DNA of 5,744 nucleotides from Planctomycetota bacterium (GCA_024639415.1 JAHEIK010000279.1:1-5744), one strand, 5' to 3'. Positions 1 through 5,527 are shown, numbered from the stretch's first letter. Program-made: numbers and translations. Notes: a model not told the origin generated them from the sequence alone.

Positions 1-72
1 GGGAGCACCAAGAACCTCCAAGCCTTCTGGCCGGACTACTCCAGGCCCCAGACCATCTGGCGCTACTGCTCC
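1..72. other. Left flank of the transposon, interrupted host sequence
   Basis: This is the host DNA to the left of the element. Frame 1 on the plus strand is open from the window edge, has mostly G/C third positions, contains residues such as AFWPDYSRPQTIW, and runs into the left inverted repeat before stopping at 109-111. It could be the 3' part of a gene cut by the insertion. Other frames are also open, as expected at this GC content, so coding is not proven. The frame lacks the D-x-x-C repeat pattern seen on the other side of the element. The first eight bases, GGGAGCAC, are the reverse complement of positions 74-81 in the left inverted repeat and match the outer edge of the right one. Confidence 0.35.
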
Positions 73-123
73 TGTGCTCCCGAACGAGATCTTGTCCGGC
101 GAAGGCCCTGAAAGGGTGTCGAG
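73..123 (+). repeat. Left terminal inverted repeat
   Basis: Aligned with the reverse complement of 3428-3478, it matches at 45 of 53 columns counting gaps, with the outer nine bases identical. Conserved blocks are the TGTGCTCCC tip, ACGAGATC, TGTCCGGCG, AGGCC and GGGTGT. Weaker similarity continues to about 136. The motif CGAGATC occurs twice (85-91 and 120-126), 35 bp apart, which is the kind of spacing expected for repeated transposase-binding sites. That role is an inference. Confidence 0.82.
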
Positions 124-161
124 ATCGGCTTCTTCCTGACCCTGCCCTTGTGGCGGGAGAG

Positions 162-167
162 AGGAAG
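162..167 (+). promoter_or_regulatory. Shine-Dalgarno site for the first transposase gene
   Basis: AGGAAG lies six to ten bases before the ATG at 172. It favours that start over the upstream in-frame TTG at 148, which has no purine-rich sequence in front of it. Confidence 0.55.
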
Positions 168-171
168 AGCG

Positions 172-1533
172 ATGAGGCAGGAGAAGAAGGAGGGCGGTTC
201 GGGTTCGGGCCGGCCTGAGGGTGCCGAGAAGCGGCCCTCGGGAGGCTTCGTGGCGCGCGGACGGCCCAAGCGGCTGGCGCGCACGACGCGCGAGCCGAGC
301 AAATCGGCGCGCGAGTACACGGGCGAGGAGCGCCTGCTGCTGCTCGACACGTGGTTTCGTTCGGAGCTTCCGGCGAGCGAGTTCAGCCAGTTGGTGGGCG
401 TGAGCCCGCAGACGCTCGCGAGTTGGCGGCGGCGCTTCGAGGCAGAGGGTCCGGCCGGGTTGCTGGGCTACCGCAAGGGGCAGCAGGGCAGCCGGCTGCC
501 CGAGCACGTGCGGCGCTCGATCCTGATGATGAAGGAGCAGCACCCGGACTGGGGCCAGGACCGCATCCACGACATGCTGCTGCGCACGCACGGGCTGCAG
601 GCCAGCGCGGGCGCGGTGCAGCGCGTTCTGATCGAGGCGGGCCACGGCGTGGAGGCCGTGCCCACGAAGCCCAATCCGCCCAAGCCGAGGCGGTTCGAGC
701 GCGCGCGCCCGAACCAACTGTGGCAGACGGACCTGTTCAGCTTCCTCTTGAAGCGCCAGCGTCGGCGTGTGCATCTGGTGGCGTACATGGATGACTGCTC
801 GCGCTACGTGGTGGGTTTCGGCGTGTTCGGCACGGCTGCGGGCGCGAACGTGCGCGAGGTGTTCGAGTCGGCCATCGCCAACTACGGCGCACCCGAGGAG
901 GTGCTGACCGACCAGGGCGCGCAGTACCACACCTGGCGGGGCAAGAGCGCGTTCCGGAAGCTCTGCGAGAAGCGGGGCATCAAGCAGGTGGTGGCCCGCG
1001 CGCAGCATCCTCAGACCTTGGGGAAGGTCGAGCGCTTCTGGGGGACGCTTTGGCGCGAGATGCTGGAGACGTCGATCGTTCGCGATCTGGACGAAGCGCG
1101 TGAGCGCATCGAGCACTTCGTGAGCTACTACAACTTCCAGCGCACGCACCAGGGCATCGAGGGCCTGGTGCCGGCGGACAAGTACTTCGAGGCGGCGCCG
1201 CAGGTTCGAGCGGCGATCGAGGAGCGCGTGGCCGAGAATGCGAAGGAGCTTGCGCTTCACGGCGCGCCGCGCAAGCACCTCTACCTGACGGGGACGATGG
1301 GCGACAAGCCGATCTCGCTGCACTCCGAGGGCACGAAGGTTGTGCTGACCGAGGAGGACGGCGGGCGCGAGGAGGTGGATCTCTCGGCCCCCGGCAAGCG
1401 CCGGGAGCCCGCGGCGCCGGGCACGAGCGAGCTCGACGAGGTGCTCGAGGACCTTAGCAGGCTGCCGAAGGACGGCTCTCCGCAGGAAGCCGAGGCCTCG
1501 AAGGCTGAGGCGCAGGATGAGGAGGCCTCTTGA
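172..1533 (+). CDS. DDE transposase A (IS481-like, integrase core)
   Basis: This 453-residue protein is expected to bind the element's ends and catalyse strand cleavage and transfer. Residues 1-50 are a basic, probably disordered leader. Residues ~52-100 form a helix-turn-helix (ASEFSQLVGVSPQTLASW) ending in the GPAGLLGY-type turn common in IS481/IS630-like enzymes. Residues ~110-158 form a second HTH with HPDWGQDRI. The integrase core spans ~177-340, with catalytic candidates D187 (WQTDLF), D247 (LTDQGAQY) and E287 (GKVERFW). The second D to E gap is 39 residues, slightly longer than the usual ~35. After the YYNFQRTHQGIEGLVPADKY motif comes a small beta-rich segment (~368-405) and an acidic tail, which may contact partner proteins. 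The start was chosen at ATG 172 because of the AGGAAG site; TTG 148 would add eight residues. The stop TGA shares its A with the next start codon. Confidence 0.9.
   Translation: MRQEKKEGGSGSGRPEGAEKRPSGGFVARGRPKRLARTTREPSKSAREYTGEERLLLLDTWFRSELPASEFSQLVGVSPQTLASWRRRFEAEGPAGLLGYRKGQQGSRLPEHVRRSILMMKEQHPDWGQDRIHDMLLRTHGLQASAGAVQRVLIEAGHGVEAVPTKPNPPKPRRFERARPNQLWQTDLFSFLLKRQRRRVHLVAYMDDCSRYVVGFGVFGTAAGANVREVFESAIANYGAPEEVLTDQGAQYHTWRGKSAFRKLCEKRGIKQVVARAQHPQTLGKVERFWGTLWREMLETSIVRDLDEARERIEHFVSYYNFQRTHQGIEGLVPADKYFEAAPQVRAAIEERVAENAKELALHGAPRKHLYLTGTMGDKPISLHSEGTKVVLTEEDGGREEVDLSAPGKRREPAAPGTSELDEVLEDLSRLPKDGSPQEAEASKAEAQDEEAS
1520..1525 (+). promoter_or_regulatory. Consensus Shine-Dalgarno site inside transposase A
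   Basis: A perfect AGGAGG, seven bases before the ATG at 1533, lies in the last codons of the preceding gene. It fixes the start of the second gene at 1533 rather than at the in-frame TTG at 1530, and it supports translational coupling. Confidence 0.75.
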
Positions 1534-2015
1534 TGTGTGCGAAGCAAGCGACGGGTCCGGCGGCGTTGCAGGGCAGCCGCCAGGCGAAGCAATCGTTGGT
1601 GGTGATGCTGGAGACGTTGGCGGGCACGTGCACGACGGGCGAGGCGGCCGAGCGTTTGAAGATCTCGGCCTCGCGCTACTACCAGCTCGAGACGCGCGCG
1701 CTGCAGGGGATGCTCTCGGCGCTCGAGCCCCGGCCGCGGGGACCGAGGCGAACGAAGGACACGGAGATCCGTGGGCTGAAGGAGGAGAAGCGGGCCTTGG
1801 AGCGCGAGCTCAGGCAGGCGCGCAGCCTGGTGCGGGCGGCCTCGCGCAGCGTGGGTGTGAAGCCGCTGCGCCAGCGTGCGAAGGCGACGAAGAAGGGAGG
1901 GCGGGCGCGTCGGCCTACGCGCGGCAAGACGGTGCTCAAGACGCTGAGGGAGGAGGGTGAAGGTGGCGGGCCGCAGCGACCCGGAGGCGCTGCTGCGCCC
2001 GATCGAGGCGAGTGA
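1533..2015 (+). CDS. Small HTH/coiled-coil transposition protein B
   Basis: This 160-residue protein has no catalytic motif. Residues ~26-68 hold a helix-turn-helix (TTGEAAERLKISASRYYQL) followed by a SALEPRPRGP turn. Residues ~75-105 form a charged heptad-like helix (EIRGLKEEKRALERELRQA), and the tail is strongly basic up to ~135 (KKGGRARRPTRGK), then Gly/Pro-rich. The layout resembles OrfA proteins of IS3 elements: DNA-binding HTH plus a leucine-zipper dimerisation helix. The inferred role is end recognition or assembly with one of the two DDE enzymes. It is paralogous to the next gene, with 19 of 43 residues identical without gaps between its residues 26-68 and residues 28-70 of protein C. 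Its start overlaps the stop of transposase A (TGATG), and its 3' end overlaps gene C by 53 bp. It could equally be a regulator of the operon. Confidence 0.82.
   Translation: MCAKQATGPAALQGSRQAKQSLVVMLETLAGTCTTGEAAERLKISASRYYQLETRALQGMLSALEPRPRGPRRTKDTEIRGLKEEKRALERELRQARSLVRAASRSVGVKPLRQRAKATKKGGRARRPTRGKTVLKTLREEGEGGGPQRPGGAAAPDRGE
1951..1956 (+). promoter_or_regulatory. Shine-Dalgarno site for gene C
   Basis: AGGAGG, within a longer purine run (1946-1957), lies six bases before GTG 1963 but directly abuts the alternative GTG at 1957. This favours 1963 as the start. Confidence 0.55.
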
Positions 2016-2361
2016 CGTGGCTCGCGAGCGCTTGAAGATCCTGCTGCTGACGCTGGGTGGGCCGTGGCGCGTGAAGGACGCGCTGGATCGGCTTTCGATC
2101 TCGCGCACGCGCTTCCAGACGCTGCGGCGGCGGATGCTGGAGGCGGCCTTGGCGGCGCTGGAACCTCAGCCGGTAGGCCGGCCACCCAGGGTGCGGGAGG
2201 CGCAGGATCTCGAGGTTCTGTCGCTGCGCCACCGGGTGCTGGAGTTGACACGCGAACTGCGCATCGTGCAAACCAGCTTGGACCTGGCCGAGGGCGCGGC
2301 GGCTGGCGCCGTTCGCCGGCGGGTCAGGCAGAAGCTGGAGCAACGCGGGAGGCGGCGATGA
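1963..2361 (+). CDS. Small HTH/coiled-coil transposition protein C
   Basis: This 132-residue protein (134 if GTG 1957 is used) has the same layout as protein B. A helix-turn-helix at ~28-62 (RVKDALDRLSISRTRFQTL) is followed by AALEPQPVGRP and a long amphipathic helix at ~81-110 (DLEVLSLRHRVLELTREL) suited to dimerisation. A short basic tail ends in RRR. No enzymatic residues are visible. By analogy with IS3-type OrfA it probably binds DNA and pairs with the DDE enzyme encoded immediately downstream; this is inference from architecture and gene order. It overlaps gene B in another frame by 53 bp, and its TGA overlaps the next ATG (ATGA), so translation is likely coupled in both directions. Similarity to protein B indicates a duplication followed by divergence. 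Confidence 0.8.
   Translation: MAGRSDPEALLRPIEASDVARERLKILLLTLGGPWRVKDALDRLSISRTRFQTLRRRMLEAALAALEPQPVGRPPRVREAQDLEVLSLRHRVLELTRELRIVQTSLDLAEGAAAGAVRRRVRQKLEQRGRRR
2347..2352 (+). promoter_or_regulatory. Shine-Dalgarno site for transposase D
   Basis: GGGAGG lies five bases before ATG 2358. It identifies that codon as the true start, although the same frame stays open upstream as far as 2064 within genes B and C. Confidence 0.65.
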
Positions 2362-3470
2362 AGGCGCGAAGCAACGAACGCGTAGAGCGTGAACACGAGC
2401 GGCGGGTGTTGGCGGTAGGCGCCCTGGAGGCTTCATGCGATCGGCAGGCCACGAAGCATGCCTTGGCTGCAGCATGCCGGGTGGTGGAGCGCAGCATCCG
2501 ACGCTGGGCGCAGAAGCGGCGCGAAGGCGATCTGGAGCCCAAGCTGCCGGGCCCCCGGCCCCGCGCCGTGGAGCGCGGGACGCGTCAGGGTGTGATCGCG
2601 CTGCTGGTTGCGCTGGGGCCGTTTGCGAGCGTGGATGCGGTGCGTGCCTTGTTCGGGGAGGTTCCATTCGCGATGATTCGCAGCATGAAGCAGCGCTTCA
2701 AGCGCATCCTCAGGCGTCGGCGCGGCCGCAGTGAGCGGCGGCTGACGTGGTTCGAGCCGGGGCGTGTGTGGGCGTGCGACTTCACCAAGCCCAAGGCGAA
2801 GCTCCCCGGCAAGAACCGGTTGCTGTTCGTTGTGCGGGACCTGGCCAGTGGCTACCGCCTGGCGGCGGTTCCCTGCAAGGGCGAGCGAGCGCAGGTGGCG
2901 TGCGACACGTTGCGGGCGTTGTTTGCGGCGCACGGCGCGCCGCTGGTTCTCAAGCACGACAACGGCCCGGGCTTCCGCGCGCACGCGACGCAGCGGTTGC
3001 TCGAAGAGCACGAGGTTCAGTCCTTGGCCTCTCCGGTGTACCGGCCGCAGTACAACGGCTCGGTGGAGCGCAGCCTGGGCTGGACGAAGGTGCGCACGGA
3101 GCACCTGGCCCAGCTCGCAGGCCATGCGGGCGTGTGGACGCAGGAGAACATCGAGCAAGCGCGCGCGCAGGCCAACGCAACGCTCAGACCCTGGGGCGCA
3201 CGAGGACCAACGCCGCACGCGGCGTTTCACGGGCGAAGACCGATCACCCCAGACGAACGCCAGGCGTTCAAGGAAACTATGCATGCGCTTCTTCAGCAGG
3301 AGCTGATGACGCGCATGGACGAGCGCGGTAGAATCATCACCAGCACGCCCTACGAGGTGATGCGACGAAGATCAATCATGCGAGCGTTGATCACATGCGG
3401 CTACTTGAAGATCCGAAGAGGTCGAAACTCAACACCCGTTTCGATGGCCTCGCCGGACAGGATCTCGTAG
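2358..3470 (+). CDS. DDE transposase D (integrase core)
   Basis: This 370-residue protein is a second, separate DDE recombinase. Residues ~15-70 form an HTH-like region (TKHALAAACRVVERSIRRW) followed by GDLEPKLPGPRPR, similar in style to the turns in proteins B and C. Residues ~75-125 are a basic second DNA-binding arm ending in RRRRGR. The integrase core covers ~128-290, with candidates D141 (VWACDFTKP), D201 (LKHDNGPGF) and E237 (YNGSVERSL). The 35 residues between D201 and E237 are canonical for IS3/IS481/retroviral-type enzymes. The C-terminus (~315-370) is basic, and its last ~14 codons lie within the right inverted repeat. It differs clearly from transposase A outside the catalytic motifs. 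The start is chosen by the GGGAGG site and the ATGA overlap with gene C. It may work with protein C as an OrfA/OrfB-like pair or form a heteromeric transposase with A. Confidence 0.88.
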   Translation: MKARSNERVEREHERRVLAVGALEASCDRQATKHALAAACRVVERSIRRWAQKRREGDLEPKLPGPRPRAVERGTRQGVIALLVALGPFASVDAVRALFGEVPFAMIRSMKQRFKRILRRRRGRSERRLTWFEPGRVWACDFTKPKAKLPGKNRLLFVVRDLASGYRLAAVPCKGERAQVACDTLRALFAAHGAPLVLKHDNGPGFRAHATQRLLEEHEVQSLASPVYRPQYNGSVERSLGWTKVRTEHLAQLAGHAGVWTQENIEQARAQANATLRPWGARGPTPHAAFHGRRPITPDERQAFKETMHALLQQELMTRMDERGRIITSTPYEVMRRRSIMRALITCGYLKIRRGRNSTPVSMASPDRIS

Positions 3471-3478
3471 GGAGCACA
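3428..3478 (-). repeat. Right terminal inverted repeat
   Basis: Its reverse complement matches 73-123 at 45 of 53 aligned columns including gaps, with nine identical terminal bases. It contains the last codons and TAG stop (3468-3470) of transposase D, so the coding end and the transposition site are superimposed. Confidence 0.82.
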
Positions 3479-4110
3479 TCCACGAGGCCAGTGGTTCGAT
3501 CCGCCCAGACATCTCCTGCGGCGCGACGAACCCTGACGGGAATTACGACGAAGACAGCGCGTGCGGCGAGGGGCCGGATGCCGAGACGGCCACGGCATCT
3601 GACTCCATGTGTGGGCAGGACAAGCCCCAGGGTGGGCACGACGAGGACGCAGACTGTGGTCTGTCGCTGACGGCGGGCGGTTTTTCTCCGGATGGGAGCT
3701 GCAACAACGGCAACCCGACTGCGGGATTCGAGGCCGATGAATGGTGCGGCACCAACGAGCATCCGGAGGCTGCATCCAGCCCCGACAAGCGCTGCGGCAC
3801 CGAGAAGTCGGACAACACACGCCACAGCGACGCGTCGTGCGACTCGGGTGCTGCGGAGTACGTGTCGAACGACAAGCGCTGCGGCCAGTCCAATGACGCA
3901 AGTGGCGAGTACACCGATAGTTCCTGCGGCAAGGAGTTCGCGGGCGGCTATCACAACGAGGACGGCTTCTGCGGCAAGTCGAGCGGCGAGGGAACGGCGA
4001 CGGACGCGGGCTGCGGGAACAGCACCGGATCATCCAGTTGGGATGGGGACGGAAACTGCGGCCAAGATGACCCGCAGGGCAACTTCGACATGGACAACTC
4101 TCACGTCTAG
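3479..4110 (+). pseudogene. 5'-truncated cysteine-repeat protein gene
   Basis: The frame gives about 209 residues from the transposon edge to TAG 4108-4110 and consists almost wholly of ~15-residue repeats with one Cys each. The part before the first Cys (HEASGSIRPDIS) already fits the end of a repeat unit, with G eight and D three residues before the Cys, so the insertion fell inside the repeat array. The frame stays open leftward through the inverted repeat to a TGA at 3406 without any ATG, GTG or TTG. The first internal ATG (3607) has no Shine-Dalgarno site. The native promoter, start and any signal peptide are therefore missing, and the remnant is probably not expressed properly. Composition is acidic and rich in Gly, Ser and Asp, typical of a secreted or surface protein. 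The function is unknown. Start 3607 would give a 167-residue protein if translated. Confidence 0.65.
3517..4107 (+). repeat. Thirteen tandem ~45-bp (15-aa) D-x-x-C-G repeats
   Basis: Cysteine-led units follow one another at 14-16 residues. In all 13, an Asp lies three residues before the Cys, and 11 of 13 Cys are followed by Gly (exceptions CN and CD). A Gly at unit position 8 or 9 followed by an aromatic or His (for example GGHDED, GEYTDS, GGYHNE, GNFDMD) recurs. Representative units begin CGATNPDGNYDED and CGQDKPQGGHDED. The DNA copies are diverged, so this is an old protein-level repeat rather than a recent tandem duplication. It vaguely recalls calcium-binding thrombospondin type-3 repeats but lacks a regular DxDxDG loop. 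Confidence 0.8.
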
Positions 4111-4117
4111 CGTGAGA
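4099..4117 (+). other. Hairpin over the repeat-gene stop codon
   Basis: TCTCACG (4099-4105) and CGTGAGA (4111-4117) form a perfect 7-bp stem with a TCTAG loop that contains the stop codon TAG. A second, GC-rich hairpin can form at 4123-4138 just before the next gene. Neither is followed by a T-run, so a Rho-independent terminator is not supported. Roles in attenuation or mRNA stability are possible. Confidence 0.45.
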
Positions 4118-4143
4118 AGCAGCCGGTCCCTGGGCCGGTCGAC

Positions 4144-5112
4144 ATGGAGTACCCTCGACGCATGCGCCGCTCGATGCCGTGGATCGTCCTGCTGTTGTTG
4201 CTTGGGGCTGGCTTGGTGTGGATGCTGAGCAGGCCCGGTGTCGGCTCGGGCGACGGATTCCCGCTCGAGTCCGGCGCCGACGGCACGGCAAGCGAAGTCG
4301 GCGTGGGTGGGCCGGAGGCCCCCCCCGGTGGTGCAAGGACTGGGGCCGGTTCCGACCCCCTGGAGCCGTCGTCCAGGGGCACGGAGCAGCCGATCACGGA
4401 TCCCGTGAGCGAGGGGCCGACGAGCCGAGTGGACGCAGCGCTCGAGGCGTGGAGGCGCGGCGAGTGGTCTACGGCCATCGAGTTGTTCCGCCGGGACCAA
4501 GAGGCACTTCCTGTGGGGTTCACGAAGCAGAGCGTGGCGTTCGTGTATCTTCGCGCGGAGATGGAGCATGGCGACGCCGGGCAGGCCCTGCAGGCCCTGG
4601 GCCACCAGCTGGCCCTGCTGGCGGAGCACTCGAGCTTCGAGCCGCTCGGAACCACTCGCACGATCCCCAAGACGAGTACGCTGTTCTATCGCGACCTCGA
4701 GCCTTTCCGTGCTGCCCCTGTCGATCCATCGAATGCTGGTCTCCCTGCCCACCACCCCTACGATCGAGCGGGCTCAGCGTCTGTGCTTCGGCGTTGGCAC
4801 GATGCCGAGGAGACGCTTGGGCTGCAGGCGCCCGCGTGGAACCAGGGTGCCGTCGCAGCACGACTCATGAAGCAGGTCGAGACCGCCGCAGCTCGCGCTG
4901 TCGGTGGCGAGAGTGTCCCCTCCTCAGCGGTCGCAGCCATCGCCAGGTTTGTTGCCCTGCAATTGCCCCTCCTCACGAGCAGGGACAAGGGGCGACACGC
5001 CACGTTCAGGCGCGAGGCAAAGCGCTTCGTTCGCGACTTCTCAGGATCGACAGACCCGGACATCCGGATCCTGGCGGACCATCTGCGCCACCTGCTGGCA
5101 ACCAAAGGGTAG
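4144..5112 (+). CDS. Membrane-anchored protein with TPR-like helical domain
   Basis: I do not recognise the family. The 322-residue product has a short basic N-terminus (RRMRRS), one hydrophobic segment at ~12-28 (PWIVLLLLLGAGLVWML) without a clear cleavage site, then a Gly/Pro/Ser/Glu-rich linker (~30-93). This suggests a signal-anchored protein with its body in the periplasm or outside the membrane. Residues ~95-122 (DAALEAWRRGEWSTAIELF) resemble a tetratricopeptide-repeat helix pair, and the rest is mainly helical and Ala/Leu/Arg-rich to the end. No catalytic motif is seen. ATG 4144 lacks a good ribosome site; ATG 4162, six codons later, is preceded by GGAG at 4146-4149 and still keeps the membrane segment. 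It lies 33 bp after the cysteine-repeat gene on the same strand, so the two may have formed an operon before the insertion. If so, the transposon may now supply or block its transcription. Confidence 0.75.
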   Translation: MEYPRRMRRSMPWIVLLLLLGAGLVWMLSRPGVGSGDGFPLESGADGTASEVGVGGPEAPPGGARTGAGSDPLEPSSRGTEQPITDPVSEGPTSRVDAALEAWRRGEWSTAIELFRRDQEALPVGFTKQSVAFVYLRAEMEHGDAGQALQALGHQLALLAEHSSFEPLGTTRTIPKTSTLFYRDLEPFRAAPVDPSNAGLPAHHPYDRAGSASVLRRWHDAEETLGLQAPAWNQGAVAARLMKQVETAAARAVGGESVPSSAVAAIARFVALQLPLLTSRDKGRHATFRREAKRFVRDFSGSTDPDIRILADHLRHLLATKG

Positions 5113-5170
5113 CTGGCGAGGTTGCCGAGCTACGCGCCACGACATTCTGCAACTCCTGGCCGAGAAATCG

Positions 5171-5350
5171 TCACCTGCCCAGGTGGGCCCGATTGAGAGC
5201 CGTCTTGTCCCGGCTGCGCTCCCCCTCCGTTTTCAGGATCTCATCTCTCAGGAGCTGCTGGTAGGTGAGCACGGACTCGGGCGACTGCTGGTAGGGGAAC
5301 CCATCGAACAGGGCCCTCCGAGACCGTCGGAGCTCGTCTGATGACCTCAT
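5171..5350 (-). CDS. Possible small hypothetical protein
   Basis: This 59-residue frame starts at ATG 5350; an alternative GTG at 5416 would give 81 residues. About 80 percent of third positions are G or C. The product is charged and probably helical, with two related stretches, FPYQQSPE and LTYQQLLRDE, reflecting an 11-bp direct repeat (5255-5265 and 5285-5295). A purine-rich AGAGGTGA lies upstream of the ATG, but its spacing is longer than ideal. It converges on the membrane-anchored protein gene, 58 bp away. No family is recognised. Open frames are common by chance at this GC content, so this remains tentative. Confidence 0.35.
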   Translation of the reverse strand: MRSSDELRRSRRALFDGFPYQQSPESVLTYQQLLRDEILKTEGERSRDKTALNRAHLGR

Positions 5351-5473
5351 CCTGAGCAGTTCACCTCTAGTCGATTGGCGCCGATCCCTGCTGGATGCGA
5401 GCGCCGTGCGATGCACGGGCTACCGTGCCACTCGCAGAGAGCCAGTGTGGCAAGATGTTTGACCGGCCGGGGA

Positions 5474-5506
5474 CACGACCTCGCACGTCCCTGCACGACC
5501 TCGCAC
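5474..5506 (+). repeat. 13-bp direct repeat pair, 20-bp period
   Basis: CACGACCTCGCAC occurs exactly at 5474-5486 and 5494-5506. The two are separated by seven bases. It could be a binding-site pair or replication slippage; nothing in the sequence decides. Confidence 0.6.
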
Positions 5507-5508
5507 TA

Positions 5509-5518
5509 CCGGAGGTGG
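5509..5518 (+). repeat. 10-bp copy of the tRNA-Leu 3' end
   Basis: CCGGAGGTGG at 5509-5518 is identical to 5587-5596, which encode the 3' acceptor strand and part of the T stem of the tRNA. It lies in the same orientation, 78 bp further downstream of the tRNA. It may be an old attachment-site scar or chance. Confidence 0.4.
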
Positions 5519-5527
5519 CCTGGCCCC

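Larger units (their letters stand above)
73..3478 (+). mobile_element. 3.4-kb four-gene transposon with two DDE transposases
   Basis: The element is delimited by imperfect inverted repeats starting TGTGCTCCC at 73 and ending GGGAGCACA at 3478. Inside lie four same-strand genes in the order DDE transposase, HTH/coiled-coil protein, HTH/coiled-coil protein, DDE transposase. All are coupled by overlaps, with about 49 bp between the left repeat and the first gene. The right repeat overlaps the end of the last gene, so the cargo is purely transposition machinery. TG...CA termini with D-D-E enzymes are typical of the IS3/IS481/Mu-type retroviral-integrase superfamily. A three-base TCC flanks both ends (70-72 and 3479-3481) and could be a short target duplication, but three bases is weak evidence. 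There is no ATPase of the TniB/TnsC/IstB type. The family assignment within IS classification is left open. Confidence 0.8.

Noticed and set aside
148..171. TTG 148 as start of transposase A
   Set aside because: No ribosome site precedes it, while ATG 172 has AGGAAG at a proper distance.
1900..1940. Possible Walker A motif (TRGKT) in protein B that would make it an IstB/TniB-like ATPase
   Set aside because: The G-x-x-x-x-G-K-S/T spacing is not met, there is no Walker B motif, and the segment is a basic tail.
2064..2357. Upstream extension of transposase D to 2064
   Set aside because: The extension is in another frame across genes B and C, and ATG 2358 has GGGAGG and an ATGA overlap with gene C.
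2433..3284. Minus-strand frame of 283 codons opposite transposase D
   Set aside because: It is a GC-driven shadow; the plus strand has the DDE motifs and a good start.
3517..4107. CRISPR or DNA-level satellite reading of the 45-bp periodicity
   Set aside because: The DNA units are diverged while protein positions (D-x-x-C) are constant, so the periodicity is that of protein repeats.
3607..4110. Intact gene starting at ATG 3607
   Set aside because: It has no Shine-Dalgarno site, and repeat units extend in frame upstream to the transposon edge, showing the true start is lost.
3401..4336. Long minus-strand frame of about 311 codons across the cysteine-repeat region
   Set aside because: The product is a low-complexity Arg/Ser/Pro/Cys translation, antisense to a clear 15-residue repeat pattern on the plus strand.
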